Below, one piece after another: positions 24,501 to 33,316 of a stretch of 64,000 bases of DNA (the first letter of the stretch is position 1; every line of letters starts with the position of its first letter). The stretch spans positions 357,455 to 421,454 of the forward strand of contig JAWLHU010000002.1 in assembly GCA_041690255.1 (NCBI GenBank). Reading direction: 5' to 3'. The stretch is from JAWLHU01 sp041690255. Lineage in GTDB: Bacteria > Bacillota > Sulfobacillia > Symbiobacteriales > Symbiobacteriaceae. The notes under the pieces are model-generated. The model ran no database searches. It saw nothing but the letters and a program-made list of their open reading frames with translations, and was not told the DNA's origin. The position numbers and the translations under genes were made by a program.

Positions 24501-25265
24501 ATGGATCAGCCCCTGCGCGGCAAGCGAATCCTCGTGCTGCGTGCCCGGGAGCAGGCGGCGGCCCTCATCAGCCAGATTGAAGCGCTCGGGGGGGAGGCCT
24601 ATCCCTTCCCGGTGATCACGATCGCGGACCCTGCGGACTGGGCCCCGCTGGATGAAGCGCTCGCCCACCTGGAGCGTTATGCCTGGCTGGTGATCACCAG
24701 CCCCAACGGGGCGGAGCGATTCGCCACCCGCCTGGCGGGCCGGCCCCTGAGCGGTCTGCGGGTCGCGGCGGTGGGCACAGCGACTGCGGAAGCCCTGGAG
24801 GCCCGGGGCATCCACGTGGATCTGCTGCCCCGGCAGTTCCGGGGGAAGGCGCTGCCCGAGGCCATGGCCCCGCTGCTGCGCCCCGGCGACCGGGTGCTCC
24901 TGGCTCGGGGCGACCTGGCCGACCCGGCCCTGTACGAGGGATTGACCGGCCTCGGTACGGTCGTAGACGACACGATCGCCTACCGGACCCTGCCCTACGG
25001 CGACGATCCCACTGAGCTGAAGGCGCTCCTGGCCGATGGCGCCATCCACTATGTTGCCTTTACCGCCGGCTCCACCGTGCGGAATCTGCTTGCGATCCTC
25101 GGCGGCCCTGCCTCCCTGGCCGGGGTCCGCATCGCATGTATCGGCCCGGAGACGGCCGCCGTGGCCGGGCAGCTCGGGCTTCCGGTTCACTGCATCGCAG
25201 AGCCCTATACCCTCGATGGGTTGCTTCACGCGATAATTCAGGACTGCCAGCAAGGAGGTCGCTGA
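24501..25265 (+). CDS. hemD: Uroporphyrinogen-III synthase
   Basis: 254 residues with the weakly conserved HemD two-lobed layout: GKRILVLRAREQAAALISQIEALGGEAYPFPVI, LVITSPNGAERF, and VAFTAGSTVRNLLAILG, given as the standard landmark strands. It closes and inverts ring D of hydroxymethylbilane. ATG 24501 lies nine bases after GGGAGG; the in-frame ATG at 24495 is only three bases away from it. Its place between hemC and hemB strengthens the call. Confidence 0.92.
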   Translation: MDQPLRGKRILVLRAREQAAALISQIEALGGEAYPFPVITIADPADWAPLDEALAHLERYAWLVITSPNGAERFATRLAGRPLSGLRVAAVGTATAEALEARGIHVDLLPRQFRGKALPEAMAPLLRPGDRVLLARGDLADPALYEGLTGLGTVVDDTIAYRTLPYGDDPTELKALLADGAIHYVAFTAGSTVRNLLAILGGPASLAGVRIACIGPETAAVAGQLGLPVHCIAEPYTLDGLLHAIIQDCQQGGR

Positions 25266-25268
25266 CCC

Positions 25269-26249
25269 ATGTCCTTCCCGACCGCTCGCCCGCGCCGGCT
25301 TCGCCGGACTGAGACACTGCGCCGCATGGTTCGCGAGACCGTCGTGACCAAGGATGACCTGATCTACCCGCTCTTCGTGGCCCACGGCAAGGGGATCAAG
25401 AAAGAGATCTCCGCCATGCCCGGCAACTACAACTGGTCGACTGACACCATCCTCTACGAGGTCGAGGATATGCTGAAGCTGGGTGTCAACCGGACGATCC
25501 TCTTCGGTCTGCCCGAGACGAAGGATGAGGTCGGCTCCGGCGCCTACCACGACCACGGCATCGTCCAGGAGGGGATCCGGGCGATCAAGGCCCGCTTCCC
25601 CGAGCTCTATGTAATCACGGACGTCTGTATGTGTGAGTATACATCGCATGGCCACTGTGGGATTATCAAGGGCGACACGGTCGACAACGATCCGACCCTC
25701 GATCTGCTGACGAAGACAGCCATCTCCCATGCAGAGGCCGGTGCCGATATGGTTGCCCCATCGGACATGATGGATGGGCGGGTCGCCGCGATCCGGGAGG
25801 GGCTGGACAAGCACGGCTTCACCGACACGCCGATCATGGCTTACTCGGCCAAGTATGCATCGGCCTACTACGGCCCCTTCCGGGTGGCCGCCGACTCCGC
25901 CCCGGCCTTCGGTGACCGCAAGACCTACCAGATGGACCCCGGCAACGCCAGGGAGGCGCTGCGGGAGACGGAGCTGGATATCCTGGAGGGCGCCGATATC
26001 GTCATGGTGAAGCCAGCACTGGCTTACATGGACATCATCTGGCGGGTGAAGGAGGCCTTCGACCTGCCGGTCGCCTGCTACAACGTCTCGGGCGAGTTCG
26101 CCATGGTGAAGGCGGCCGCCGCCAACGGCTGGATCGATGAGCGGCGCACGGTAATGGAGACGATGACCTCCTTCAAGCGGGCGGGTGCGGATATCATTCT
26201 CACCTACCATGCGAAGGATGTGGCTCGCTGGCTCGACGAGGACCGGTAA
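25269..26249 (+). CDS. hemB: Delta-aminolevulinic acid dehydratase (porphobilinogen synthase)
   Basis: 326 residues. DVCMCEYTSHGHCG contains the three cysteines of a zinc-dependent enzyme; the Schiff-base lysines lie in YSAKYASAYYGPFR and MVKPALAY. It condenses two 5-aminolevulinate molecules to porphobilinogen. Starts three bases after hemD. In Bacillus hemL would follow; here a terminator and a convergent gene follow, so hemL is elsewhere. Confidence 0.97.
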   Translation: MSFPTARPRRLRRTETLRRMVRETVVTKDDLIYPLFVAHGKGIKKEISAMPGNYNWSTDTILYEVEDMLKLGVNRTILFGLPETKDEVGSGAYHDHGIVQEGIRAIKARFPELYVITDVCMCEYTSHGHCGIIKGDTVDNDPTLDLLTKTAISHAEAGADMVAPSDMMDGRVAAIREGLDKHGFTDTPIMAYSAKYASAYYGPFRVAADSAPAFGDRKTYQMDPGNAREALRETELDILEGADIVMVKPALAYMDIIWRVKEAFDLPVACYNVSGEFAMVKAAAANGWIDERRTVMETMTSFKRAGADIILTYHAKDVARWLDEDR

Positions 26250-26256
26250 GACGGAT

Positions 26257-26291
26257 AAGGCCGCCCCTTATGAGTGAGGGGGCGGCCTTTT
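26257..26291. terminator. Bidirectional terminator between hemB and MFS gene
   Basis: Eleven-base perfect stem AAGGCCGCCCC/GGGGCGGCCTT followed by TTTTC on the plus strand; the A-rich foot lets it also serve the convergent reverse-strand gene that ends at 26317. Confidence 0.85.
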
Positions 26292-26316
26292 CGTACCCGG
26301 GGAGGTGAACGAGGGC

Positions 26317-27504
26317 TCACTCCGCCATCGACGCGTCGTGGGCCTGGCGCCGCCAGGCAGCCCGGCTCCAGAAGTAGAAGAGGAGGTAGACAGCGATCGC
26401 CGAGACGAACGGCGCCCAGTCCAGCCAGAGGTAGACCATGCCCGCCCAGAGGGGCGCCACGGTGCGGCCGAGGGCATCGAACGAGGTCTGGATCCCCATG
26501 GTCATCCCCTGCTCCAGCCGGCTCCGGCGTGAGACCATGGCGGTGACCAGCGGGCGAATGAACGAGACCGCCAGGGAGATGAAGACCAGACCGACCAGCA
26601 CCATGGGGAAGCTGCGCGCCGCGATCAAGGCGACAAAGCCCGCCACGCCGGCCAGCAGCGCCCAGCCAATGGAGCGCTCCTCGCCAAAGCGGCGACTGAC
26701 CCAGCCCACCAGGAGCCCCTGGAAGACGACCGAGGCGATCCCCTGGACGGTAAAGGCGACCGAGGAGAGATCGGCCCCGGCGCCCAGCCGGTCTATGAGG
26801 AAGAAGCCGAGCATGGAGAACATGGTGGAGCCGCCGAACGTCCCGGCGAAGGCGAGCAGGAAGAGGAGTGACTCCGGCCCCGCCAGGGCGATTCGCACCG
26901 CCTTCAGGCCCGAGAAGCCCTTGCCCGTCGCTTTGGCCCGGCGATGCTCCGGCTCGGGCAGGGTGAAGTACGCCACGATCAGGTTGAGCACGGCCAGCGC
27001 ACCCGCCGCTGCGAAGGCCATCCGGTAGCCCAGGCCGGCGGCCGCCAGCAGTCCGCCCACCGCCGGGCCGCCTATGAAGCCCAGGTTCATGGCCGCACCC
27101 ATGGAGGCCATGCGCCCGGCCCGCTCCTCCCCGGTCGATGTATCGGCCACGTAGGCCTGGGCGGTCGGGATCGTGGCGGCGGAGAGCACGCCGCCCAGGA
27201 AGCGGGCCAGCATGACGATCCAGATATTCTGGGCAATGGCGGTCAGGCCGAAAGTCATGGCATAGGCGCCAAGCCCGATCAGGAGGACGGGCCGGCGTCC
27301 CACCCGGTCCGAGAACGCCCCCCAGAGGGGAGAAAAAAGGAACTGGGCGCCGGCCCAGACGGTGACGAGCAGTCCCATCTGCAGTGAGTTTGCGCCCAGG
27401 TCGCGAGCAAAGTATGGCAGGATCGGAACGACAACGCCAAACCCCAGCAGCACCTGAAAGAGCGTGGCGAAGAGAATCAGCTGCTGCTTGCGAGCGGCTG
27501 TCAA
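26317..27504 (-). CDS. MFS transporter (DHA1, TetA-like exporter)
   Basis: 395 residues, 12 predicted membrane helices. The loop between helices 2 and 3 reads GAFSDRVGRRPVLL, the MFS signature, and helix 5 has the GFIGGPAVGG antiporter-type motif. This branch usually exports drugs or metabolites using the proton gradient. The start is TTG (complement of 27502-27504) six bases after GAGGAGG; upstream Pro/Ser-rich codons are not credible. It lies 37 bases downstream of a PilX-like gene on the same strand and may be co-transcribed; the substrate is unknown. Confidence 0.87.
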   Translation of the reverse strand: MTAARKQQLILFATLFQVLLGFGVVVPILPYFARDLGANSLQMGLLVTVWAGAQFLFSPLWGAFSDRVGRRPVLLIGLGAYAMTFGLTAIAQNIWIVMLARFLGGVLSAATIPTAQAYVADTSTGEERAGRMASMGAAMNLGFIGGPAVGGLLAAAGLGYRMAFAAAGALAVLNLIVAYFTLPEPEHRRAKATGKGFSGLKAVRIALAGPESLLFLLAFAGTFGGSTMFSMLGFFLIDRLGAGADLSSVAFTVQGIASVVFQGLLVGWVSRRFGEERSIGWALLAGVAGFVALIAARSFPMVLVGLVFISLAVSFIRPLVTAMVSRRSRLEQGMTMGIQTSFDALGRTVAPLWAGMVYLWLDWAPFVSAIAVYLLFYFWSRAAWRRQAHDASMAE

Positions 27505-27541
27505 TGGGATTCCTCCTCTATGGAGATCGCTGTGGAGATCG

Positions 27542-28861
27542 CTACTGCTTCCAGTGGGAGTAGGTGGGGACTGCCGGCTCGTCGGGCCCCGGTTCGGGGG
27601 TGGGTGCGGGTGGGTGCGGCACACCGGGGGGCCAGGAGTCGCCCGCGTACGGGTAGAGCGTGACGCCGGTCTCGAAGTCGAAGTCGCTGGCCACCATGGT
27701 CCCCCAGATCACATCCTGGTTCTTCACCCGCAGGGTCTGCGCAGTCTGGAGGATCGAGTGCACCTCCACCTGCGTGCTGGTCACGGCAATGTCGCCCGAT
27801 GCGATCACAGCGACGTTGCACCGCCCGGGTCCCGCTGCGCAGACCAGGTCATCCTCCAGGTAGACGCTGCCGGTCACGGCAAAGGTGACGGTACCGGTGA
27901 TCCGGAGTGGATCGTTCCGCTGTACGACCAGGTCGCCCTCCACGTAGACCAGGTCCTCCTGGTAGCTCTGCGCCCCGCCGAGGGCCAGGCTGACGGAGTC
28001 GTTCTTCTTCTCTGGCTCCGGCAGTTCGGCGCAGGAGCCGGCTGGCTTGCCGTCGCAGAAGGCGCCGCTGCCCGGGGCCACGTACCAGCGGGTGGCCGTG
28101 CTCTTCAGTGTAGCGAAGGCGGGGGTGGGCATCGTCTGCACCTGTGGGGGCGCATCGCAGGCGTAGGGAGCGCCGTAGTGGGTGGAGTCGCACCAGCCGC
28201 CATCGATCGTCGTGTTGGGCCCCTTCGCCAGACGGCCCTGAGCCACGACCTTGCCGGTCCCCGCGATCGTCGTGCAGGGGGAGTCGCCGCCCGTCGTTCC
28301 CCAGACCCGGACCTGGGTGCCCAGGGTGATATCGCCCGTCGAGTAGAGGTCGCCGCAGACATCCATCTGGTTGCCCAGCGTGAGCGGGCCGTTCCCCCAG
28401 ACAAAGGCGCCACCCTGGCCGCCGTCGCCGCCCCCGCCGGTTCCACCGCCCCCGCCTCCGCCGGCGAGGTCGAGCGGGATCTCGGCCTCGACCTGCCGGG
28501 TGAACTGCTCGCCGGAAGCATCCTGCACGAACCCGGTCGAGTGGAGCCAGATGAACCCCTCTTGCCGCTCCTCGATGTAGACGCTGTACGAGCCGGTCAG
28601 CCCCGGTTCCAGCGGAAGGGTATCGCCATAGAAGACCCCCACCTCGGGCGGGGTGGCCGTCTGGACCCGGGCCAGGATAAACTCCGCACCGGCGTTGGCC
28701 ATGTAGAGCGCCTGCTCGGTCCGGACCGCCTGGCGGGTCATGCGCAGGGCCGTGGTCGCCTGTGCGATCGCCACCGCCCCCAAAATGGTCATGACGGCGA
28801 GGGCAATGAGCGCTGTGATCAGGACGTACCCCTCTTCATTCCGGCGGGATGCCCGAATCAT
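27542..28861 (-). CDS. PilX-like type IV pilus assembly protein
   Basis: 439 residues. The N-terminus MIRASRRNEEGYVLITALIALAVMTILG has a class-III-like hydrophobic helix as in PilX N-terminal domain proteins, though the glutamate at +5 of true prepilins is absent. The rest is a secreted beta-rich domain (a Gly-rich linker GGGGGGGTGGGGDGG near 150, repeated strands such as GDLYSTGDITLGTQV and GDLVVQRNDPLRITGTVTF) with several cysteines, then a proline-rich C-terminus. It is divergent from the pilB-pilO operon, so a minor pilus component or adhesin-like tip is likely. ATG (complement of 28859-28861) follows AAAGGAG. Confidence 0.75.
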   Translation of the reverse strand: MIRASRRNEEGYVLITALIALAVMTILGAVAIAQATTALRMTRQAVRTEQALYMANAGAEFILARVQTATPPEVGVFYGDTLPLEPGLTGSYSVYIEERQEGFIWLHSTGFVQDASGEQFTRQVEAEIPLDLAGGGGGGGTGGGGDGGQGGAFVWGNGPLTLGNQMDVCGDLYSTGDITLGTQVRVWGTTGGDSPCTTIAGTGKVVAQGRLAKGPNTTIDGGWCDSTHYGAPYACDAPPQVQTMPTPAFATLKSTATRWYVAPGSGAFCDGKPAGSCAELPEPEKKNDSVSLALGGAQSYQEDLVYVEGDLVVQRNDPLRITGTVTFAVTGSVYLEDDLVCAAGPGRCNVAVIASGDIAVTSTQVEVHSILQTAQTLRVKNQDVIWGTMVASDFDFETGVTLYPYAGDSWPPGVPHPPAPTPEPGPDEPAVPTYSHWKQ

Positions 28862-28895
28862 AGGCCCACTCCTTTCCGTTCTGGTCAACTGGCCG

Positions 28896-29183
28896 CTACT
28901 TGCTCAGGAACCAGGTGACGATAATGGAGCCGAACATGATCACGAAGAAGAGCATGACAACCCGAACGAAGCTCATGCACCCCGCCCGCAGCGAAGCGTC
29001 CTGCTCCGGGGTCCCCCGGTCCGCATCGTCGCCCATGTCAGCCAGGTCCTGCATCTCCCGCTCCTCCCGGGAGAGGGGCTCCCGCTGGGAGGGCGACCCG
29101 GTTCCGGTCACACGCCGGCTCAGGCGAAAGCGGCGTCCCTTCTCGGATTGGTTCGGTTGCTGCCGCGAGTTATCATCCGCCAT
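28896..29183 (-). CDS. Small C-terminally anchored membrane protein
   Basis: 95 residues. A hydrophilic N-terminal region with many Arg, Glu and Asp is followed by one membrane helix near the C-terminus (FVRVVMLFFVIMFGSIIVTWFL). It starts at ATG (complement of 29181-29183) after a GAGGTGAGG site and is the first gene of the reverse-strand run with the PilX-like and MFS genes. I do not recognise a family. Confidence 0.6.
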   Translation of the reverse strand: MADDNSRQQPNQSEKGRRFRLSRRVTGTGSPSQREPLSREEREMQDLADMGDDADRGTPEQDASLRAGCMSFVRVVMLFFVIMFGSIIVTWFLSK

Positions 29184-29271
29184 TGGTCGAAACCTCACCT
29201 CACTGTTCTGTGTCGATTATTTCCGCACCCCGTATCGCCAATCCTGCTACGGCCACCCGCTGTCTGGCCTG

Positions 29272-29286
29272 TGACAACGATTGTCA
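29272..29286. promoter_or_regulatory. Perfect palindrome in the divergent pilus promoter region
   Basis: TGACAA-CGA-TTGTCA, 15 bases with perfect arms, in the 205-base gap between the two divergent pilus transcripts. It has the form of an operator for a dimeric regulator acting on both sides. No second copy is seen nearby. Confidence 0.5.
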
Positions 29287-29388
29287 GAGGACCCTTGGAC
29301 TGCAGGAAGCAGGTCGGGTTTGTCGAAACCCAGAAACTAAGATCATCGAAGTTTTATCAGATGTATTCCTCCGGGGGGGTAGGATCGC

Positions 29389-31074
29389 TTGGTTCAGAGC
29401 ACCACCCGCGGCTCCATGCGCCTGGGCGACATTCTCATGGCGGCCAGGCTGATCACGCAGCGCCAGCTCGAAGCGGCATTGGACACCCAGAAGAAGACGG
29501 GTGGCCGGCTGGGTGAGGTGTTGATCAACCTCGGCTTCGTCACCGAATATGACATGTGCAACACCCTGGCCGAGCAGTTGGGGTACCCGTTCATCCCCAA
29601 CCCGGAGATCCAGATGGAGCCCGGCGTCGCGGTCATGGTCAGCGAGGAGCTGGCCAAGAAATACCGGGCCGTGCCGGTCCGGCTGGAGGGCAACAGCCTG
29701 GTCGTCGCCATGGCGGACCCGCTCAACTTCCTCGCGATCGATGATATCGGCCTGGCCAGCGGCCGCCGGGTGAAGCCGGCCGTCTCGCCGGAGAAGGCGA
29801 TCCAGCGGGCCCTGCTGAAGGCATACGCCATCAAGAGCACCGGTCAGGCAGGCACGGACTCCCCGGTGGAGCAGGTCAACCGGACCTATGACCTGGAGGA
29901 GGCCGACGAGTCCGGGGTCGTCAAGACGGTCAACACCCTGCTGGCCCAGGCGCTGGGTATGCGCGCAACCGACATCCACATTGAACCGGTGGAGCACCAG
30001 GTACGGATCCGGTTCCGGGTCGATGGCCAACTCCAGGAGGGCTCCCCGCTGCCCAAGACCGCTTACAGTCCGGTCCTCTCCCGGATCAAGGTGATGTCGG
30101 GCATGGACATCGCGGAGCGCCGGCTCCCGCAAGATGGGCGCATTGAGGTAGAGATGCAGGGTCGCCGGCTCGATCTGCGCGTCAACACGGTCCCCGCAGT
30201 CTATGGGGAGAAGGTGGCCATTCGCATCCTCGACCGCTCGGCCGCCCTCCTCGGACTGGGAGAGCTGGGGCTGGCCTCCGATGTGCTGACCGCCCTGCGC
30301 GGGATTCTGACCAAGCCGCACGGGCTCTTCCTCGCGACCGGCCCGACCGGCAGCGGCAAGACGACGACGCTTATGGCAGCCCTGACCGAGATCAACCATA
30401 CCTCGCGGCAGATCCTGACCATCGAGGATCCGGTGGAGTACTACCTGGCCGGCGTTAACCAGGTCCAGGTCAACCCCAAGGCGGGGCTCACCTTTGCCAC
30501 CGGCCTCCGTGCCTTCCTGCGCCAGGATCCCGACGTAATCATGGTCGGTGAGATCCGCGACGGCGAGACGGCCGATATTGCCGTCCGGGCAGCGCTGACG
30601 GGCCACCTGGTCATGTCGACCCTGCACACGAACACGGCCGCCGGTGCCGCGAGCCGCCTGACCGACATGGGTGTCGAACCCTTCCTGCTCGCATCTTCGC
30701 TCTCGGGCGTGCTGGCGCAGCGGCTGGTCCGCCGCCTCTGCCAGCGCTGCAAGGAGGCGTACGTCCCCGACCGGGAGGACCCGGACTATCCCCTGCTGGA
30801 GGCGGCCGGCATGGTCGGGGAGCCCCTGTACAAGCCCCATGGCTGCGGCCACTGTGACCGGACCGGCTACGCGGGTCGGGCCGCCCTGGTCGAGTTGCTG
30901 GTGGTGGGCGGGGAGATCCGGGATCTGATCACCCGGCGGGCGCCGACTGCCGAGATCGCTGCGGCCGCGCGTCGGGCCGGTCAGCGCTCCCTCTGGCAGG
31001 ACGGCCTCGCCAAGGCGCACGAGGGGATCACCACCCTGGATCAGGTGAAGCGGGTCGCCCTTATGGAGGATTGA
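29389..31074 (+). CDS. pilB: Type IV pilus assembly ATPase PilB (GspE family)
   Basis: 561 residues. Residues 10-70 form an MshEN/GspE_N domain (RLGDILMAARLITQRQLEAAL, GGRLGEVLINLGFV), a module known to bind c-di-GMP in several PilB/MshE proteins. The motor domain has Walker A GPTGSGKTTT, aspartate box and Walker B VIMVGEIRDGETA, and histidine-box residues. A zinc tetracysteine lies at LCQRCKEAY and CGHCDRTGY. It powers pilus extension on the cytoplasmic face. The start is probably TTG 29389 after GGGGGGT; ATG 29416 lacks a site. No pilT retraction ATPase is in the window. Confidence 0.93.
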   Translation: MVQSTTRGSMRLGDILMAARLITQRQLEAALDTQKKTGGRLGEVLINLGFVTEYDMCNTLAEQLGYPFIPNPEIQMEPGVAVMVSEELAKKYRAVPVRLEGNSLVVAMADPLNFLAIDDIGLASGRRVKPAVSPEKAIQRALLKAYAIKSTGQAGTDSPVEQVNRTYDLEEADESGVVKTVNTLLAQALGMRATDIHIEPVEHQVRIRFRVDGQLQEGSPLPKTAYSPVLSRIKVMSGMDIAERRLPQDGRIEVEMQGRRLDLRVNTVPAVYGEKVAIRILDRSAALLGLGELGLASDVLTALRGILTKPHGLFLATGPTGSGKTTTLMAALTEINHTSRQILTIEDPVEYYLAGVNQVQVNPKAGLTFATGLRAFLRQDPDVIMVGEIRDGETADIAVRAALTGHLVMSTLHTNTAAGAASRLTDMGVEPFLLASSLSGVLAQRLVRRLCQRCKEAYVPDREDPDYPLLEAAGMVGEPLYKPHGCGHCDRTGYAGRAALVELLVVGGEIRDLITRRAPTAEIAAAARRAGQRSLWQDGLAKAHEGITTLDQVKRVALMED

Positions 31075-31080
31075 TCAGCC

Positions 31081-32298
31081 ATGAACTTCCGGTATAAGGC
31101 GCGTGACCGGTCAGGTGCCGTGAAGGAGGGGAGGCTGGAGGCCGACAGCCGGGCCCAGGCGCTGGTCAGCCTCCAGCAGATGGACCTCTTCGTTGTCGAT
31201 CTCCGGGCGGCGAAGTCGGGCGGGCTGGACCTCTCCGCCGATATCTCCATTGGCGGGCCGAAGCGGGTGAGCAGCCGGGACCTGGCGCTCTTCTGCGGCC
31301 AGTTCTCCTCCCTGCTGGGGGCCGGTGTGCCGGTCCTCCAGGCGCTGAATGTCCTCGCACGGCAGTTTAGAAAGAGCCCGCTGGCCAGGGTGCTGTCCGG
31401 GGTGACCCACTCGATTGAGTCGGGGAACAGTCTGAGCCAGGCCATGCGTGAGTTCAGCCGGGTGCTTCCGCCCTCGCTGATCTACATCACCGCCGTGGCG
31501 GAGGTCTCCGGCAACCTGGATACCAGCTACTCCCTGCTGGCGCTTCACTTTGAGCAGGAGGACAACTTCCTGCGCAAGGTAAAGTCGGCCTTCACCTACC
31601 CCGCGGTTGTCCTCTTCGTGGCCTTCGGCGTAATCATGTTTATGATCACGGTCGTGCTACCCACCTACGGCAAGCTCTTCGGGCAGATGGGGGCGGACCT
31701 GCCCGGCTCGACGCAGTTCCTCATGGCGCTGGGCGGGTTCATAAAAGCGTACTGGTACCTGCTCCCGTGGCCGGTCGTGGGCCTCATTTGGGGCCTGCGC
31801 CACCTCTTCCGGGTGCCCTCTGTGAAGGGAGCCTGGCAGCGGTTCCTCCTGCGGGTGCCGATCTTCGGGCCGCTGGCCTACAAGCGGGAGCTGACCCGGC
31901 TCTGCCGGACCCTGGGCACCATGACCAGGAGCGGCGTCCCGCTCCTGGCGGCGCTCATGACCGTGCGGGAGGCCATGGATCACCAACCGCTGCAGGCGGC
32001 GCTGGACGCCATTCAGGAAGATGTACGTCGTGGCGATACCTTTGGCCAGGCGCTGGAGCGGCAGCCTGTCTTCGACCGGATCACGGCGGAGATCATCGGT
32101 CTCGGTGAGACGGCCGGCAATATGGACGCCATGCTCTTCCGGGTGGCCGACCTGGCGGAGAAGGATGTCAATACACTGTTGGACCGGATGACCCAGCTGC
32201 TGGAGCCGGCCCTGACGGTACTGCTGGGCGGGATCGTCGTCTCGATCATCCTCCCGATGATCCTCCCCATGTTCGACATCATCGGCAAAGTACGCTGA
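31081..32298 (+). CDS. pilC: Type IV pilus inner-membrane platform protein PilC
   Basis: 405 residues with two GspF domains (about 70-195 and 275-395), each followed by membrane helices (about 170-200, 220-245 and the C-terminus LLGGIVVSIILPMILPMF). It starts FRYKARDRSGAVKEG, typical of the family, and couples the PilB motor to pilin assembly. It begins six bases after pilB. Confidence 0.94.
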   Translation: MNFRYKARDRSGAVKEGRLEADSRAQALVSLQQMDLFVVDLRAAKSGGLDLSADISIGGPKRVSSRDLALFCGQFSSLLGAGVPVLQALNVLARQFRKSPLARVLSGVTHSIESGNSLSQAMREFSRVLPPSLIYITAVAEVSGNLDTSYSLLALHFEQEDNFLRKVKSAFTYPAVVLFVAFGVIMFMITVVLPTYGKLFGQMGADLPGSTQFLMALGGFIKAYWYLLPWPVVGLIWGLRHLFRVPSVKGAWQRFLLRVPIFGPLAYKRELTRLCRTLGTMTRSGVPLLAALMTVREAMDHQPLQAALDAIQEDVRRGDTFGQALERQPVFDRITAEIIGLGETAGNMDAMLFRVADLAEKDVNTLLDRMTQLLEPALTVLLGGIVVSIILPMILPMFDIIGKVR

Positions 32299-32320
32299 TA
32301 TTTCGTGCGAATTGCGTTCT

Positions 32321-32361
32321 GATTCACGTGGGGTAATTGACATTGGTATACAGATTCACGT
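32321..32361 (+). promoter_or_regulatory. Direct repeat GATTCACGT around the pilin promoter
   Basis: Two identical nine-base elements at 32321-32329 and 32353-32361, spaced 32 bases apart (about three helix turns), one just upstream of the -35 and one inside the -35/-10 spacer. They are candidate sites for a regulator of pilin expression. Confidence 0.5.
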
Positions 32362-32366
32362 AGAAT
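32337..32366 (+). promoter_or_regulatory. Promoter of the major pilin gene
   Basis: Consensus TTGACA at 32337-32342, an 18-base spacer and TAGAAT at 32361-32366. It gives pilA its own strong transcript inside the pilus operon. Confidence 0.75.
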
Positions 32367-32404
32367 TTGTATGACCATAGTATGGTTGAAGGGGTGGCGT
32401 TCTC

Positions 32405-32848
32405 ATGCTGAAGCGGAAGGCCCGGAATCAGGATGGTTTTACGCTGATTGAACTGATTGTTGTTGTTGCGATCCTGGGAATCCTGGCTGCAGTCCTGACT
32501 CCTCGGGTGCTGGATGCGGTGGAGAATGCGCGGGAGAGTGCAGCGGAATCCACCGGCAAACAGATTCAGCTGGCTATGGAGCGCTATATGATCGCCAACG
32601 ACCAGTTCCCGGCGGCCGGCTCGGCTGCGGGCCAGGTTGACACCATTGCCGAACTGGTCGGCATGCTTGACGATTACATTAGCGTGGCTGCTACTCAGTT
32701 CTCCTCCGATACGGGTGATTTCGCCTACACCCGGACTGCGGCATCGGGTGGCACTCCGGAGACCTACTCCGTGACCATTGAGTTGGTCGATCCCCACCGC
32801 AGCTTGGTGATCACGCCGACCGGGATCACTGTCTCCGACGGCGATTAG
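32405..32848 (+). CDS. pilA: Major type IV pilin (prepilin)
   Basis: 147 residues. A short basic leader (MLKRKARNQDG) is followed by the cleavage motif G-FTLIELIVVVAILGILAAV, with the methylated Phe and Glu5 of class III prepilins. The C-terminal head has repeating beta-strand character and no cysteine pair. It has its own promoter upstream and its own terminator downstream, consistent with higher expression than the machinery genes. The ribosome binding site is GAAGGGGTGG. Confidence 0.93.
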   Translation: MLKRKARNQDGFTLIELIVVVAILGILAAVLTPRVLDAVENARESAAESTGKQIQLAMERYMIANDQFPAAGSAAGQVDTIAELVGMLDDYISVAATQFSSDTGDFAYTRTAASGGTPETYSVTIELVDPHRSLVITPTGITVSDGD

Positions 32849-32863
32849 GCCAGGTACCGGGCA

Positions 32864-32885
32864 GGGGGGAGCAATCCCCCCTTTT
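32864..32885 (+). terminator. Terminator after pilA
   Basis: Seven-base stem GGGGGGA/TCCCCCC closed by a GCAA (GNRA-type) tetraloop and followed by TTTT. It separates the pilin message from the downstream minor-pilin genes. Confidence 0.85.
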
Positions 32886-32915
32886 CTGTAAGTCCCTTGC
32901 TTGGGGGGAGAGGCG

Positions 32916-33314
32916 ATGATCAACTGGCGCAGCGAGCGGGGCAGCATCTATGTCGAGGCGCTGGTCGCCATTGCCATCTTGGCCATTGCCCTCATCCCCC
33001 TGATCGGCACCTTCGCCATTACCCCGGGCGCCCAGGCTCAGGCCAGCCAGGAGTCGACAGCCATGAACCTGGCCCGAGCGAGGCTGGAGGAGCTTCACGG
33101 GCTCACCGCTGCCCAGTGGGACGCCCTGGACGACTCCGCCACCACGACAGAGAGTGGGGGCCGCCCCTACACGATCGAGACCGAGGTGGCCGGCAGCGGC
33201 GACGCAGAGCTTGACCCGTACCTCAAGCGGGTCTGGGTGACCGTGAGTTGGTCCGACGCCAAGGGCACCCCCCGGCAGGTGGCCCTCGCCACCTCCGTTG
33301 CAAGGAGGCCATAG
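32916..33314 (+). CDS. Minor pilin (PilV/PulI-like)
   Basis: 132 residues. Prepilin-type N-terminus ERGSIYVEALVAIAILAIAL with Glu near +5; the residue after the cleavage glycine is serine. The remainder (ALDDSATTTESGGRPYTIETEVAG, LKRVWVTVSW) looks like the head of PilV/type II secretion PulI minor pilins, which help start pilus assembly. ATG 32916 has a GGGGGAGAGG site. Confidence 0.85.
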   Translation: MINWRSERGSIYVEALVAIAILAIALIPLIGTFAITPGAQAQASQESTAMNLARARLEELHGLTAAQWDALDDSATTTESGGRPYTIETEVAGSGDAELDPYLKRVWVTVSWSDAKGTPRQVALATSVARRP

Positions 33315-33316
33315 CC

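Noticed and set aside
29184..29388. c-di-GMP riboswitch upstream of pilB
   Set aside because: I looked for the GEMM core because PilB has an MshEN domain, but the conserved loops are not present.
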